Notes: a model not told the origin generated them from the letters alone. A stretch of DNA of 64,000 nucleotides from Amphiduros pacificus (GCA_949316495.1 OX439003.1:42992725-43056724); one strand, 5' to 3'. Shown: positions 42,994-56,405, numbered from the stretch's first letter. Translations and numbers: made by a program.

Positions 42994-44077
42994 CTTGGCC
43001 CGATCTGTCCTTCCTTGCTAATACATGGTGATATTTGTTTTAAACACCACATTGTTTCTCTCATGCTCTTTTGACCCGTTTTATACCCTTATTTGTTGAT
43101 TTTACGTCGTCAAAATTCCCCTTCTGATCTGTACCCCTCCGTCGTCCAAATATGGTCCCTGCCTCAGCCCCTTAACGTTGCATCACTTCATCATACAGGC
43201 CAGCTCGCCTGCTCGAGGGCCGTACCAGAAATTATTCGGAGATAGACTCTCCATTATTTTATGTGTGTTCATATTATCTCCCCCTTCTTTTACAGGTGTT
43301 TTTGCTTCCGGATTATCTCTTTTATATGCCTCCATGTTGTGCTGTATTAATCTTTCATTTTTGCAGTTGACGTTCCTTTTTTTTAATAGGCTGTACCGGT
43401 TGAATTTTCTGGAAGACTCCTTCTCTCGTTCCCATGTGAGAATTTGCTGGATATATTTTTCCGTAACCCCATTTCGACCCTTCGAGTCTGATCGACTTTG
43501 TACTGACATGCAGATTAATGGCCTTGATGACAGCTCGCTACCATTCCCTTACTTTGTGCTTATACATTAATATGTCACCTTCTTTTGTTTGTTTCTCTTG
43601 TCACAGCACTTTTGTATGATTCCCATGTGTGGATTCCTTGAACAGGAAGGTTGCTACGTATTTTTGCCCATAGCCCACCCCTGTATTACCCCTGTGGGTT
43701 GGGGAATCAGAGTATACCCACTGTATCCCCTGCATGTTGTAAGAGGCTAACTAATAGGGGGTTGTTTCTGTGCCTGTCCCAGAGCAACTAAAAGATCCCA
43801 TTTGCAAGTTGGATTTTTATTGATTTTTGGAGACTGTCCCTTGCAAGTGGTCTTCCTGTTTTTGACTATAGTGCCTCTCGTTTTGCTGCCCAGCCTTCAG
43901 ATCATTGGTGTGCAGTGCTTGGTTTTGGTTTACAAGCTCCTCCACCCCACTGATTGGAGGACTGAACTTTCGTGTTGAGAGGCCTGCGACTTGCTTCCTG
44001 ATGGCTTGTCCTCTGGTTGCCTGGATGCTTTCGACTCCTCTCCACTGTGGCAGGTGTGTCAGATTCTCATGCCTACT
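42994..44077. other. Non-coding part of the large element left of the nested insertion
   Basis: T-rich plus strand with short ORFs of no recognisable kind. It ends at the GTGT target duplication of the nested element (44078-44081). Confidence 0.45.
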
Positions 44078-44081
44078 GTGT

Positions 44082-44580
44082 TGTAGGCTGTAAGCTGGCG
44101 ACTAGGAGAAACAACCAAACACCGCTCGTTGTGGTTTTCAGCAGGAGACTAATTTATTGATGGAAACTACAGTTTATATAGCAACACCATAGGGTCATAG
44201 TTACTGGCACACAGGGGTCTAGAAGTATAACAGGTGTACACAGTTGCTAACCTCTTGATCATGTGATGACCAGTGGTCATCACAAATCAATGTGGTTCAT
44301 TTATTATAGCACAATTCCTTTGTTGGTGGGAGACATATTTAACAGTATCTGAGGTACATAATTGCTGACCTCTTGGTCATATGACCCTGGTCTCACTGAC
44401 AAACAAGTTTATTAAGTATTACACAATGCCAGTTCAATGTCAACAAAGGGGGCTGTGTACACAGTTATTAACCCCTGGGTGTATGTAACCTATGAGGGTG
44501 GTTTAAAATGTTTTGGTGTTGACTATATATGAAATAAAATATAGTGTAAAATAAAATATAGTGTAAAATATACTATAACA
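44082..44580 (-). repeat. 3' LTR of the nested element
   Basis: 499 bp, with TGTTATAG...CCTACA ends in element orientation. Virtually identical to 52420-52918. Confidence 0.96.
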
Positions 44581-44600
44581 ATCCCTCCCCCCCTTAAAGT
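44581..44600 (-). promoter_or_regulatory. Polypurine tract of the nested element
   Basis: On the minus strand TTAAGGGGGGGAGGGAT lies directly against the 3' LTR, the usual primer for plus-strand DNA synthesis. Confidence 0.85.
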
Positions 44601-45256
44601 GTGTTGAAGCACACCATGAAATAAAACGCATGATAGTGTGATGAAACACACAAAAAGTTAATGTCATTAAAGTCTTTGCACGTATGAACAGCAAGGCAGG
44701 TCCGTTGTTATGAAGATATCGGTCGCTGTTGATCCTATTTGATATTGACGATCCTATGGAACTTTAATGAAACCAAAACATGTCAGCTGACTTCAAGATC
44801 ATACCACCTAGCTGGCGGTTGGTAGCCATCATCCTCTCTGGATATCGATGCCCTGAATTGATCCTCTTCGGATACATAATTGCTCAATTTGATTCTGGAA
44901 ATATAGTCTGCTAGACATGTAAGTTCACTTCAAGATATACATAGACAGCGATGCCAATGTTCAAGATAAGACCTTACCAGGAGGAATACACTAACATGTA
45001 CATGGGTTTCCGTGTATCATCAAGTAGATTATAATCCACAGAGATAATTCATACTTAAGGCAGTAAGCATACTGTTCACTGGAGTTAGGCACCATCCTCT
45101 TCGGATATCGATGCCTTCAATGGGATCCTCTTCGGATATAATTTCAACAGTCCTCTGTGGACACAAGTTCAACAGTCCTCTGTGGACACAATTTCAACAG
45201 TCCTCTGTGGACCAATAACCCATGTACCATGTACGTACCCCTCTCCTGATAATCAG

Positions 45257-47284
45257 TCAATATGCTGACAACTTTGGGTAGATGTCAGCTGATGAAGATC
45301 CGGAAGCTGGAGTAACCCCTGTAGGTGAAACAGCGGAGGTGGGTGAGGATGAAGATGCTGACGAACGTCCCGCGGAAGATGATATTAAGGTTTCCGCAGT
45401 TGCCATATTGTCTGTGAGAGTGGGTTTGTAGACTGGCTTCTTTGAAAGAAACTTAGAGAACAACTTACATTTACAGGCCACTAACACAATTGCCACAATA
45501 ATAATAATAATACCTAAACTAACACCTAGAACTAGTTCCCAAGAAATGGCATTCGAATATAAACTCTTTTTAAAGGAATATACCCTCTCAACATGATTAT
45601 GTAATCTTGTTACAAGCTTAGAAACTGCGTTATTACCAGTTGAGGACATGTCAACACGTTGAGGTAATTGATAAACCAAAGCTGGTGAGTTCCATGGGGT
45701 ATTATTACTGAAAGTATAACGTGACATATTAGGCCGAGGTAAAAATGTAAGTTGAGTAACAATAACGGAACTTTCATGAATAAAACGATAAGGGATAATA
45801 ATGCTAGTGGAGTGGGCACTGCAACCCACAGGTAAATGGAACCGTCCAACTGGTGGTTTAACCAATATTGAGAACCGAGAACTATCTATACACATGGAAG
45901 AAAATATGATCTCCTGTTTGGTAGTAACAATCCAGGAGCCATTTCCTATGTAGTAACCTTGCGGAAATTGTAGGATATCATGGGATATTTCAACCTGACA
46001 ATTCTGATAATCTCGTTTTAACAATATGGAGAAAATGCATTGGGAAATCTCATTATTCACATACCAAACAGGTCTATTAAAATTACAAAAGGTTACATGA
46101 GGTTGCGTACATTTAAGATACAATTCTTCATCTAAAACAACATATTTTGATCGGTCTTCTGACAGGGCTAGATAATTATACGGCAAGGAATACCTGACAG
46201 ACAAATCACTACCCAATTGTGGTACCTGAGCATTAACAATTTTATAAAGAGTGAATCGTGCATTCTCTGAAAGTAAGGGAATGCTTAAAGTTACTCCTAG
46301 CCCATGTGTATGTCGCGTACTAAGAAAGCAATGAACATGTTTATAAAAAGCTAAAAGGTCAGTGTCGACCTGATATGGTAAATGTAAAGAAGAGTGAAGA
46401 CTGCTCTTTATATGGTATAAAATTCGCTGGAGCTCCCTAGGTGCTATAACCGAAGGAGTTAAAGTATGGTCCAAAATATCAGATATCTGCGTATGCAAGG
46501 CTTGGAATTTTTGAAATGCTGTTTCAATTGAATCTTGTAATAAATCAAAATACAAACTAAGCTGATTCCAATGGGCAGAGAACCGTTTGATACTGTCCAT
46601 TTTTGTCAACAGAGTAGAAGTGACATTTGACAGTTGAGTCTGAATATTATTGGTAATGTTAATTAAGGTGTTCACAGTCTGACCCGTTTCTCCTAATTTG
46701 ATGGTGGTAGCATTTAACACCGTTAAGCTATCCTCTACAATATGAGACAACTCTAAGTCACTATTAGCCAATTCCTGTAATCTGGAATTGATCAGTTTTA
46801 TATCTTTTTCTGTGGCTATCCCGGTTAAGCCTTTCAGGATATCACCCAAAAAGGAAAATAATGCTCTCCTTTGTCGTGTAGGAGTGCTGCCAATTAAAAC
46901 ATAAAGATTTTCTAACAAATTGTCTAATTCATTAAGCCTGGCATGAAAAATAGTCATTCGTTGTTGACCTAATTTTAAATAAAAATTAACCTGTTCAACA
47001 TTCTCTTTAAATTTTAATTCCTTGTGTAACAGTGTTCCTGTCTTAACATTATGTAGATAATCAAACATAATACCTTGTACCACAGTTACATCAGACTTGA
47101 CATTGTTAATAAAGTACTGATAAGGTTGCATATCAACAACAAAGGTGACCAACCAAGTGGATTGAGTGTTATATATTGTGTTGGAGGTTATAAAGGCGAC
47201 ACTATGCTGTTCAGTATCTAAGGTGTGATGATATGATGATCCATATGATGATGGGGATGATGAAACACTGCAAGCTAGCAGCAA
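45257..47284 (-). CDS. Envelope glycoprotein of the nested element (F-protein-like)
   Basis: About 675 residues; a hydrophobic signal-like stretch lies at and just before the first Met. RQRR is followed by a fusion-peptide-like segment (ALFSFLGDILKGLTG) near residue 140, then long helical heptad regions. A single transmembrane helix (LGIIIIIVAIVLVAC) lies near the C-terminus, with a Ser/Pro-rich tail. The layout matches errantivirus env and baculovirus F proteins and the large element's env, but the sequences are quite different. Confidence 0.88.
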   Translation of the reverse strand: MLLACSVSSSPSSYGSSYHHTLDTEQHSVAFITSNTIYNTQSTWLVTFVVDMQPYQYFINNVKSDVTVVQGIMFDYLHNVKTGTLLHKELKFKENVEQVNFYLKLGQQRMTIFHARLNELDNLLENLYVLIGSTPTRQRRALFSFLGDILKGLTGIATEKDIKLINSRLQELANSDLELSHIVEDSLTVLNATTIKLGETGQTVNTLINITNNIQTQLSNVTSTLLTKMDSIKRFSAHWNQLSLYFDLLQDSIETAFQKFQALHTQISDILDHTLTPSVIAPRELQRILYHIKSSLHSSLHLPYQVDTDLLAFYKHVHCFLSTRHTHGLGVTLSIPLLSENARFTLYKIVNAQVPQLGSDLSVRYSLPYNYLALSEDRSKYVVLDEELYLKCTQPHVTFCNFNRPVWYVNNEISQCIFSILLKRDYQNCQVEISHDILQFPQGYYIGNGSWIVTTKQEIIFSSMCIDSSRFSILVKPPVGRFHLPVGCSAHSTSIIIPYRFIHESSVIVTQLTFLPRPNMSRYTFSNNTPWNSPALVYQLPQRVDMSSTGNNAVSKLVTRLHNHVERVYSFKKSLYSNAISWELVLGVSLGIIIIIVAIVLVACKCKLFSKFLSKKPVYKPTLTDNMATAETLISSSAGRSSASSSSPTSAVSPTGVTPASGSSSADIYPKLSAY

Positions 47285-47330
47285 TAGGATCCATGTTATG
47301 AGAGCTAGAAATAAAATAAGGGTTAAACAG

Positions 47331-50300
47331 TTAATGGTTTAAACTTTGTTGAAAGGCAGTAGCAAAAGACTGCATGAAGGTTTGTAAGGAGTCATGGATC
47401 TGCGTTTGAATACATTCATTTAGGTCAGTATTAGAACAAGATTGAGTAATTTCTCTAACATTTTTAAGTTTCTGTAATGCCTTTGATTTGGCTAACCTGG
47501 GAGGTCTCAAGGAGGTCTCAGCAGAGGCAGTTTGTTCCTCAATTTCAATGCGAGAATCATTCATCAGGTCCTCATTTTGACGATCATCTTCTGATTCGTC
47601 TTCATCTAAGTCAACATCTGACTCAGAGAAATCACTTACCTGTAAATCGTAGTGAGCATTTCTCACTGCACGATTGTTGTCCAGGACTTGAGGATTATCC
47701 CAACCTTCTTCAGGATTAGCTAATCTCAAGTGAGAGGCATGTACTCTCCTAGTTTTGCCTGTCACTTGATGTTGGATGATATAACTATATTTGCCAGTCT
47801 GAACAGAGATACGATAATGTGGGACCCATACAGGATCTAATTTGTGGTTGCGTTGTGTATTTTTAGCAAAGACGGCATCACCTATTTGAAATCTGACATC
47901 CCTGGGATCCCTGTGAAATACCAAAAAGAAAGGACTAAATTTTGTACTTGATGATTTGCTAGCATTGAAGGCGGAGCAAAAACTGGAGACATAGAGATCC
48001 CAGTTATTTTGTTTGCTAACCTTGGCTAAACAAGAAGCCATCACCCTATGCGCTCGTTCACATTTTCCATTAGCTTGTGGGTGATATGGCGAGGTCTTGA
48101 TGTGATGTACATGCCCTAACTGAGTAATATGGGACAATATTTCATTAACAAATTCTGTGCCATTGTCACTTACCATCTGAACTGCCCATGAGTACCTGTT
48201 GAATATCTGACTTACTAGAAGAGAGGCAATAGTGGTGGCCTTCTTGTCTGGTATTGGAAAAGCTTCCAGGAACCCACTCAAAGAATCAATTACTGTTAGT
48301 ACATATCTATTTCCCTTATCCGTTTCAATGTAAGGACCTGTTAAATCAATGGCAATTTTCTGGAAACAGAAACGAGGTGGCGGCACTGTCTGCATAGGTG
48401 TGTCCCTAGCTCTAAGGTTGCGTTGATTACAAGGGATGCATTTATCCAAATAGTCGTAGACCATCGTGGACAATCCTTTGAAGTGAAATCTGGACCTAAT
48501 CATGTCATATGTCTTATCCCTACCTAAATGACTGAGGGTAGACTCATGAATGTCTTGTATGATAGGTCGTTGCAGGGATTTTGGCAATTCCACTAAAAGT
48601 TGCTCGTCTTTGTCAATGTAGTATAAGACCTCATTTATCAGAAGATATTTACCTTTAAATTTGGACTTCAAGGTATTGTTCTTCAGTCCATCCCGAATTG
48701 CCTTGAGCTTGTGGTCAGTCTCTTGTTCTTCAATTATCTTCCATTTTGGATCCAAGTCTACTGGTTCTAACTCTAAATCCTCATCATCACTGTCCAAGTC
48801 TAACTGTCTGTCCTGAGTGGTCAAGCGGTCCGAATTGATTACCTCAATATTGCAAGCATTGTCAATTTTGTCCGTGTCACGATACTTACTGAATGAGCCC
48901 TCTAACCGACTCATGCAGTCTGCTAGAACATTGTCTGCACCTTTTATGTAGGAGATTTTACCACCAAAAGCTGAAATCTTCGTGCTCCATCTCATTAATT
49001 TTGCATTTTTATTGTTAGCACTGTCAATATATTTCAAAGGATTGTGATTTGTGAAGATTTCGAAGGGTCTTCCTTCCAAATAGATTCGGAATTTTTCTAG
49101 ACTGAATATGATTGCAAAACATTCCTTTTCTATCACGGGCCAATTTCTTTGTGATTTTGACAATTGATGAGACAAATAATAGACTGGTCTCTCTTCATTG
49201 TCAATCTCTTGGGTCAACACTGCACCGATTGCATAATCACTGGCGTCAGTGTACAATCTAAATTTGTGATCAAAACGTGGGATGGCCAAAATTGGAGCCT
49301 CGATCAAAGCAGCCTTTAGAAGGTCAAATGCCTTTTGTCGGTCTGCATTCCATTCAAAGGTCACATGTTTCCGTGTCAATTTTGTCAGTGGTTCAGCTAT
49401 CTTTGCAAAATGAGGAATGTATCTACGGTAATAACCAACCATACCCATAAATTGTCGGACTCCTTTAACAGTGGTAGGTGCTTTCATTTCTTTTATCACT
49501 TTAATCTTTTCTTGATCAGGGAGAATACCTTTTCTGGTGATGATATGTCCTAAATAAGGGATTTGATCTTTCAGAAAACTACATTTGCTCATTTTTAATT
49601 ACATGTTTGCTTTTCTGATTCTATCAAATACATCCTGAAGATGACCTAAATGTTCAGCAAATGATTTGGAGAAGATAATCAGATCATCCAGATAGGCTGT
49701 AGCATAACTGTTAGCACCATTCAACAGTCTGGACATGCATTCTTGAAATATACTGGGCGCGACTGCCAATCCAAAAGGTAATACTTCATATGAGAATAGT
49801 CCAAACTCGGTGACAACAGATGTCTTATCTTTGCTTTCAGGATGCATCCTTATCTGATTATAGCCGCTGATAAAGTCCAATGTGCTGTAATACATTGAGC
49901 CACCGAGATTAGCAAATATCTCGTCAATATTTGGGAGGGGCCAATAAAATTTTTCACACACATTGTTCAGTTGACGAAAATCAGCTACTAATCGCAAAGA
50001 ACCAGGTTTGTCTGGTTCCACTGATTTTTTTCTAATTGCAAATACAGGAACCGAATAAGAAGAATTACTGGGAGAGATAATTTTGGCTTTCAGCATTTCA
50101 TCAAATTGTCTTTTGACTTCAGCCCTATATGCAAAAGGAGTGCGATATGGTTTGTTTCTGATTGGTGTGTCAGTTGTTAATTTTATCCTTGCTTCAATTA
50201 AATTACTTTGTCCTATATCATAGTCATGTTTAGCAAATATATCAGAGTTTCTGTCCAAAAGTTCAGTCAGTTGTGATCTTTGTTGTTCCGTGATAATTGA

Positions 50301-51302
50301 ACTGAAGTTAGGTAATGAACTTAACTTACTATCACCGTCGATCAGGTTGATTTCCTTATCAGTCTCATTGTGTTGATAGTCTGAAACATCATATCTTGTT
50401 TTTAGAGTCTCCGAGTTCATTGTCTGGTCGACTGTGTCCTTATCTTGATAGGTTTGGGCTCTTAATTCTTGTATATTTGCTGTGTCTGATAATACTTCAA
50501 CCTTTGCTATTATATTTCCTTTAGTCAGTCGGTAATGTCGGTTTGTTGTGTTCATAAATGTGATGGGAACTCTTCTAGCTGAGTTTGGCTGGACTAAACC
50601 ACTCATAATTAACAGTCCTGGTTCGTCTGCCATCAGTCCGGAATCAATTTGCGTTACAATAAGATCTTTCTGATCTTCAATCTCAAAATTTTTATGATAC
50701 TTACCAAAACAAGTGTACACATGTTGTGGAGGCAAATTAATTGAATCTACAAGTCTAACCAGGGAGGTGATTTCATCTTGATCAACTAATTGGATTACCT
50801 TGCCATTAATCTCACAGGTATTTTCACCTAATTTTAGATAAACATTGTTAGCACAAATAAAATCTCTTCCAAGAATGATTGAAGTTTTTATTTGATCCGA
50901 AACATAAAATTCTTGTTCAATCTTTTCTGATCCAATTTGAAAATTAATATCAATACTGCCCAAAACATTAATGGGTTTGCCGGATGCATTTTTCAATATT
51001 AAGCCACTTCTGTTCAATTTCATTTCAAGTTTCCTAATTTTGTCAAAAATGTCCTTCCTAATGAGAGATACATCCGCCCCAGTATCAATTAAAGCTCTGT
51101 ACTTTTGTCTGCATACAACAATAGAACAGGTGGAAGGGTTCTTATTTGCTATATACTGCACAAAAGTCTGTTTAGTTGGAATCTCAGATATTGTTTGTGC
51201 TTTTGTTGTCTTCAGGTGGATCCCAGCACCCTTATTATTTAGTTTAAATGTTTCTTGGGTCGCGTAGGACATTGTTTGAACATATGTCCCACACGTCCAC
51301 AA
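47331..51302 (-). pseudogene. Pol region of the nested element (PR-RT-RH-IN), about one break
   Basis: In element order: aspartic protease (ALIDTGADVSLI), reverse transcriptase (YLDDLIIFS), RNase H (YTDASDYAIGAVL), integrase with HHCC (CIPCNQR) and catalytic core (DLTGPY, then VSDNGTEFVNE). A charged Asp/Glu tail follows and there is no chromodomain. The start overlaps gag by about 60 bp in another frame, as in elements that use programmed frameshifting. Confidence 0.88.
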
Positions 51303-52198
51303 TGATTACAAATTGGCTTGTTATCAGACCATTTATTTGGATACGACTGCACCTTGGTATTTGGTCTGGACCTACCTGATCTAATCTCAGAAATATCCAT
51401 TGGCACTTCATTTCTTGAATCATTTGAATATCCCAGACCATAGGCCTCAATCCTTTGCCCCTGTTCATTGTACTCATTGGCCAACCTGACAGCCTCTGTG
51501 AGCCGGGCAGGATTTTTGCCCAGCACCCTCTTGGCAATCTGCCGAGACCTCAGACCGGTAATAAACGTTTTAACTAGATCCTTTTGCACGGTCCAGTTAT
51601 CTAGTTCAAAGGAGTCAAAAATTTCACTGGCTTTTCCTAAAATGACCTCAGCAAACACTTGTATGCCTTGGTCAGGTTTTTGTTTATATTTTTTGAGTTT
51701 TTCAAACTTGGACATTCTGTCCAATTGTTCTCCAAACCTAACTTGTAATTCTTGTTTTAATTCTGCCCAGATGATTGCCCCTTGATCTTCTCTATGATCT
51801 TTGATGTATCTACCTATAAAGTCGGAAACTGTTGATTTAGAAGTCCTATAAGCTATATTAGTGCATATTTCATTATCTAAGCTGTTAGTATTCAAAAGAG
51901 CACACTTTTCAATGCTCTTCAACCAATACATGCACTCCTTCGGGTTGCCTGAAAAAGGTCTTACTACCTCTGAGAGGTTCTGATAACTGAGTTGGTTAGA
52001 CAGTCTTTCAATTACAGGCTGCAGATTTCTACCCTGAGCAGCCACACCCTGTTGCTCCATCTGCTCCCTCAGTCTTTCCAACTTTGTCCTTTCCGCTAAC
52101 ATGTAACTGTGGTACTGCATGATAATCCTTTGATGCTCTGGATTGTTAGGGTCCAGAGATGTTAGGTCAATCTGTGACATGTCCAAACCTGTAGCCAT
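51239..52198 (-). CDS. Gag of the nested element
   Basis: 319 residues with a retrotransposon gag domain (VRPFSGNPKECMYWLKSIE, then FITGLRS) and one CCHC zinc knuckle near the C-terminus (CNHCGRVGHMFKQC). The Met at 52198 is the first after the primer-site region. Confidence 0.92.
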   Translation of the reverse strand: MATGLDMSQIDLTSLDPNNPEHQRIIMQYHSYMLAERTKLERLREQMEQQGVAAQGRNLQPVIERLSNQLSYQNLSEVVRPFSGNPKECMYWLKSIEKCALLNTNSLDNEICTNIAYRTSKSTVSDFIGRYIKDHREDQGAIIWAELKQELQVRFGEQLDRMSKFEKLKKYKQKPDQGIQVFAEVILGKASEIFDSFELDNWTVQKDLVKTFITGLRSRQIAKRVLGKNPARLTEAVRLANEYNEQGQRIEAYGLGYSNDSRNEVPMDISEIRSGRSRPNTKVQSYPNKWSDNKPICNHCGRVGHMFKQCPTRPKKHLN

Positions 52199-52401
52199 TT
52201 TTATTGTCTTGGAATGTAGTTTACCCTTTGCAACTCTTAATTTACTCTTACTTTTAACTTAATGTGGCAATGTATTGTGTTTCAATATGTAAAGTTGTTC
52301 TCACCAGTCTACTTACTCATGAAAGCTTTCAATGTTCTGCAGGACTTCAGGCAGTAGTTTTCTTCAGTTTCAGTTTCAGCACTTCACCTCAAGTTTCAAT
52401 C

Positions 52402-52418
52402 CTGTCTAATGGCACCAA
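52402..52418 (-). promoter_or_regulatory. Candidate primer-binding site of the nested element
   Basis: On the minus strand TGGTGCCATTAGACAGG follows the 5' LTR almost directly. The first seven bases complement a tRNA ending GGCACCA; I cannot name the tRNA. Confidence 0.6.
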
Positions 52419-52419
52419 T

Positions 52420-52918
52420 TGTAGGCTGTAAGCGGGCGACTAGGAGAAACAACCAAACACCGCTCGTTGTGGTTTTCAGCAGGAGACTAATTTATTGATG
52501 GAAACTACAGTTTATATAGCAACACCATAGGGTCATAGTTACTGGCACACAGGGGTCTAGAAGTATAACAGGTGTACACAGTTGCTAACCTCTTGATCAT
52601 GTGATGACCAGTGGTCATCACAAATCAATGTGGTTCATTTATTATAGCACAATTCCTTTGTTGGTGGGAGACATATTTAACAGTATCTGAGGTACATAAT
52701 TGCTGACCTCTTGGTCATATGACCCTGGTCTCACTGACAAACAAGTTTATTAAGTATTACACAATGCCAGTTCAATGTCAACAAAGGGGGCTGTGTACAC
52801 AGTTATTAACCCCTGGGTGTATGTAACCTATGAGGGTGGTTTAAAATGTTTTGGTGTTGACTATATATGAAATAAAATATAGTGTAAAATAAAATATAGT
52901 GTAAAATATACTATAACA
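52420..52918 (-). repeat. 5' LTR of the nested element
   Basis: 499 bp, virtually identical to the copy at 44082-44580, and followed by the GTGT target duplication. Confidence 0.96.
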
Positions 52919-53973
52919 GTGTACACATCGACCTAACCCTTCCTCCACCTCCAATACCTTGTCGTCTCCATTATGGGAGACTATTTTGTGCATTCTTTTC
53001 CATGTTCAGGACACATGTGTCTGACGTGGCCTTCCACTTCCCTTGTTCTGTGAATTTGCCATGTCAGTCCCCTTCTTCATGTGGAGATGTCGTTTGACTA
53101 AGTTACTTTCCGTGATTTTTTTTTTTCACCTCCACTTCCACCTCCTCTGTCATATGCAATATGGCAAGTGTTAATACTTACCTTGTCCCGTCTTCCACTT
53201 CCACCTCCTCTGTCACAATGTGACAAGTGATAATATGTTTTGTTTTTTTTCCTGTTCCATATCAATGGGTGAAATCTTGCTTTTGTGACCCCTCATACGC
53301 TGTCGCGGCTGTGGTGCAGTGGATCTAGATTACTACTGTGCACTCATAGCCTTGACAGAGTACAAGAAACCTTGTTGGATTTGTGGTTGTCCTGCTGTTT
53401 TTTCGGTTGGCTGCTTTGTGAGTCCCCCGGTCTTCCCGCCCGGGTTGTGAATGTGTCTGACTATCATTCGCAACCAGACTGGGAGAACCGGAAGCCCTCT
53501 GTGTTATACCACGGAGAACACCTTGCCTTCTTCCCTTGCTTCCTTCATCTTGGACTCAACATCCTCCGTTTGCCATGCTAATCGTGCATTTCGTCCCTTG
53601 TACTCCTTGGAGGCATCTCACAGTTACAGCCATGTGCACTTGTGTATTGAGCCACATAATTGCACAGCCCTCTCTTGACCTTACTGGTCGGTGATAATCT
53701 TGCTCCTTTGAATTTGTTAATGTTTTTGTCTTTTTGACTTGTTAGACTAATGGGGTTGTCCATTGTTGGGCCCTGTTGTGTCTTCCCAGATATGCTGTTG
53801 TGCCTCAGGGCAGATTCTACACTTCCATTTTCATTTGTCTTGTTCTGTGTGGCAAGTAATGATGCCTTGCACTGCTCACACAATCTTCCTCCTGGCAGTG
53901 TGTCACTGAAGTCTACTTACCTTTCATGAGTCTTTCATACAGTACAGTTCTCTGCTGTCATGTCCATTATGAC

Positions 53974-54167
53974 CGGCCCCACTAGCACAGTTGGTAGAGT
54001 GTAGGATCTGTGCCTTTAATGGTTATATAAGTGGAGGGCGGGAGGTGGTGGGTTCGATTCCCACTGCCGGCAGTGTAACTTTCACACTGGTTAAAAGTCT
54101 TGAAAGTCGACCTGATATGGCCATAGTTGCTAAAAGGGTCGTTAAAACACCATTTCACAATTTCACA
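53974..54167 (+). mobile_element. tRNA-derived SINE, family B, copy 1 (with TSD)
   Basis: The head has A box TAGCACAGTTGG and B box GGTTCGATTCC and closes with CCACTGCCGGCA pairing to the start. The tail region contains CGACCTGATATGGCCATAG. A 13-bp duplication (TGTCCATTATGAC) lies at 53961-53973 and 54168-54180. Confidence 0.95.
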
Positions 54168-56405
54168 TGTCCATTATGACAAGTGATGATACATTCCCGG
54201 CACTGTCCACACACCTCCCCTTGTGGATGTGTATCCCTAATGAGGACTTACCTTTCCATAGTGTCCTCGTGTGGTACGGTTCTTAACTGTCATGTCTGTT
54301 ATTACATGTGATCTTATATACAGGAAAGATTGCTTACCTTGGTGCAGTCTCCACGCTGCATTTCCTGCCTGTCCTGTCTGATATGATATACAGGCCTCTG
54401 GCATCACTTGTCTCTGTTCGAAGTACACACCACACATCCCAGGTTTTCTCCAACCTGCAATTTTATATTAAATGTACAATTAAGTCATCTTCCGTGTATT
54501 GTTGTACCAGAGTGATGGCTTATGTGAAACTTTCCGACCTCTGGTGCCTCTAAACATCCTTTCATTTATTAACCTCCACTATCACATATATCAGTCCAGG
54601 GCCTTGACATTTCACTATCTGCCATTTTTTGTAATATTCATTAAAGTTTGGGGTTTATTTAAGTTATCCCAGTACACATATTTTTTTTTTCTCTCAATAT
54701 GATTTATATATTTACCACTGTTAGTCGAGTATAGCGTTTCGGCTTAATGTACAGAGTGCTTGTTTCTTGATACCCATTGGGATACTAAGTCCCCCCGTCT
54801 TCGAGTGTTTACTGGTCATCTGCGTTTGCCATTATGTAACGCATCTAACTCTTACCACTTGTTGGAAAGGTTGTGCATATCCCCGCACTCCTTCTCCCTG
54901 CTTGTCCCGAGTGTCGTGGCTTGGGCCTACGATTCGTGCTTTGAAGTAACTTTTAGTGATGTTGTCACTTTACGATTTTTGATGTTGTATGCTTCTGTAG
55001 GTATGTAGTTTGGCTGTAAAAGGCTGTGTGGCATGTTGTAGGTGGTAGCCATAACCACAACAATTACATGGTGAATACGGAGTTCATGATGATTGGTTGT
55101 ATGATATATAACTTACAATTTATTAAAGTTAACTGTTGTCTTTTGTGGTAACTATAATGGTAACATGTCAAATTAAGTTCATATTGATAAATCGTATGAT
55201 ATTTGATTTTGAGTCATTAAAAGTTAATTGTTGTACGTGAAGTTATCTAAACTCTAACTGTTGTATTTAATTTAATATTTTAAATGTTGTATTTTGCTAA
55301 GACATCGTGTACTCATGAGTATGTGTAATACTGTTTAATGTTTGACACTACATTTCGCACGGGGCGCTTTTGTACTGCCTTGTATGGTGAAAACTACAAC
55401 GTCCGCGTGTGAGGTTTTGTATATGGGACACGCCTGCGTTAACTGCCACTGGCGCCACCTGGTTAATTATTGTTCCACTGCATGGGGACTCTATGATCAT
55501 GTATATCACAAAGAAAGGTAATTTAATTGCTTCTGATTTTTAATGACTTATTCTTATATGAATGTAATAATTCTTATATACTTCTCACACAGACTCACCA
55601 ATCATCCACAACGGTACGTAACAAAATAATAATCGTGTAAATATTGAAGAGATCTTGCATTATTGTTATATTCATTGCAGTTTCATGTGTTGTAATGTTT
55701 CATACCTGCTAAACTAGAATCACGTTGACTTCATGAGAGTGTATCCAAGTATTCGATGTACTCTTCTGTTCTCTTCTTTACATTCCCGCTTCTTCTCTTT
55801 TTCTCTTCCGCTCTTTCTTCTTCGTTGCACTACAACATGATAATACAATACAAGAAAAATCTCCATTCGCTCTAGAAGTATCCATACATATATGTTATTC
55901 TACGTATATTGCAAATTCCTCTATTTTTAATGCTTTATTACACGTATATCGTTTCATGACTACACATTTATTATACGGCAATTATTTTCTGTCACAAGTT
56001 TCTCATGACAATCACCGTGCCGACCCGACGTTGTTTGATAATTTTTAAGTTGTTATATTAAAATGTGATGCTTGTAGAACTCGTTGATTTACGCAGTACC
56101 TTGCGTTTTCGTAGATTCAGAGCTCGTTTTGCTCCGAATCTTGCATAAATCTTTCATCCATTATACCTGATACTTACGAAATTGATGCTACGAATTTCGA
56201 CCTGAAAACTACGGAACAGCTGGTTTCGATTGGAGAGTGCAATTACCAGTCCTCAGAGCGCTGGTTCACGTCTTACGTGCCCTACCGGCCCGTTTATCTA
56301 TGTCTGTATTCTCAGTCATTCGTGCTTTCCTAGAATCTCCTGTCAGTCAGACGTGCTGTAAGGAGTATACTTCAGACGTGCTGTGAGGAGTATACCTTTT
56401 TTCAG

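Larger units (their letters stand above)
44082..52918 (-). mobile_element. Nested, young Ty3-type LTR element with env
   Basis: Two 499-bp LTRs (44082-44580 and 52420-52918) in direct orientation differ at about one position, so the insertion is recent. A GTGT duplication flanks it (44078-44081, 52919-52922). On the minus strand the order is LTR, primer site candidate, gag, pol, env, polypurine tract, LTR. A 24-bp unit occurs three times at about 45142-45215 between env and the tract. Pol seems to carry about one break; otherwise it looks nearly whole. It lies inside the large element's 3' non-coding region. Confidence 0.95.

Noticed and set aside
53285-53883. Three overlapping ORFs on both strands
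   Set aside because: Low-complexity T-rich context and mutual overlap; none looks coding.
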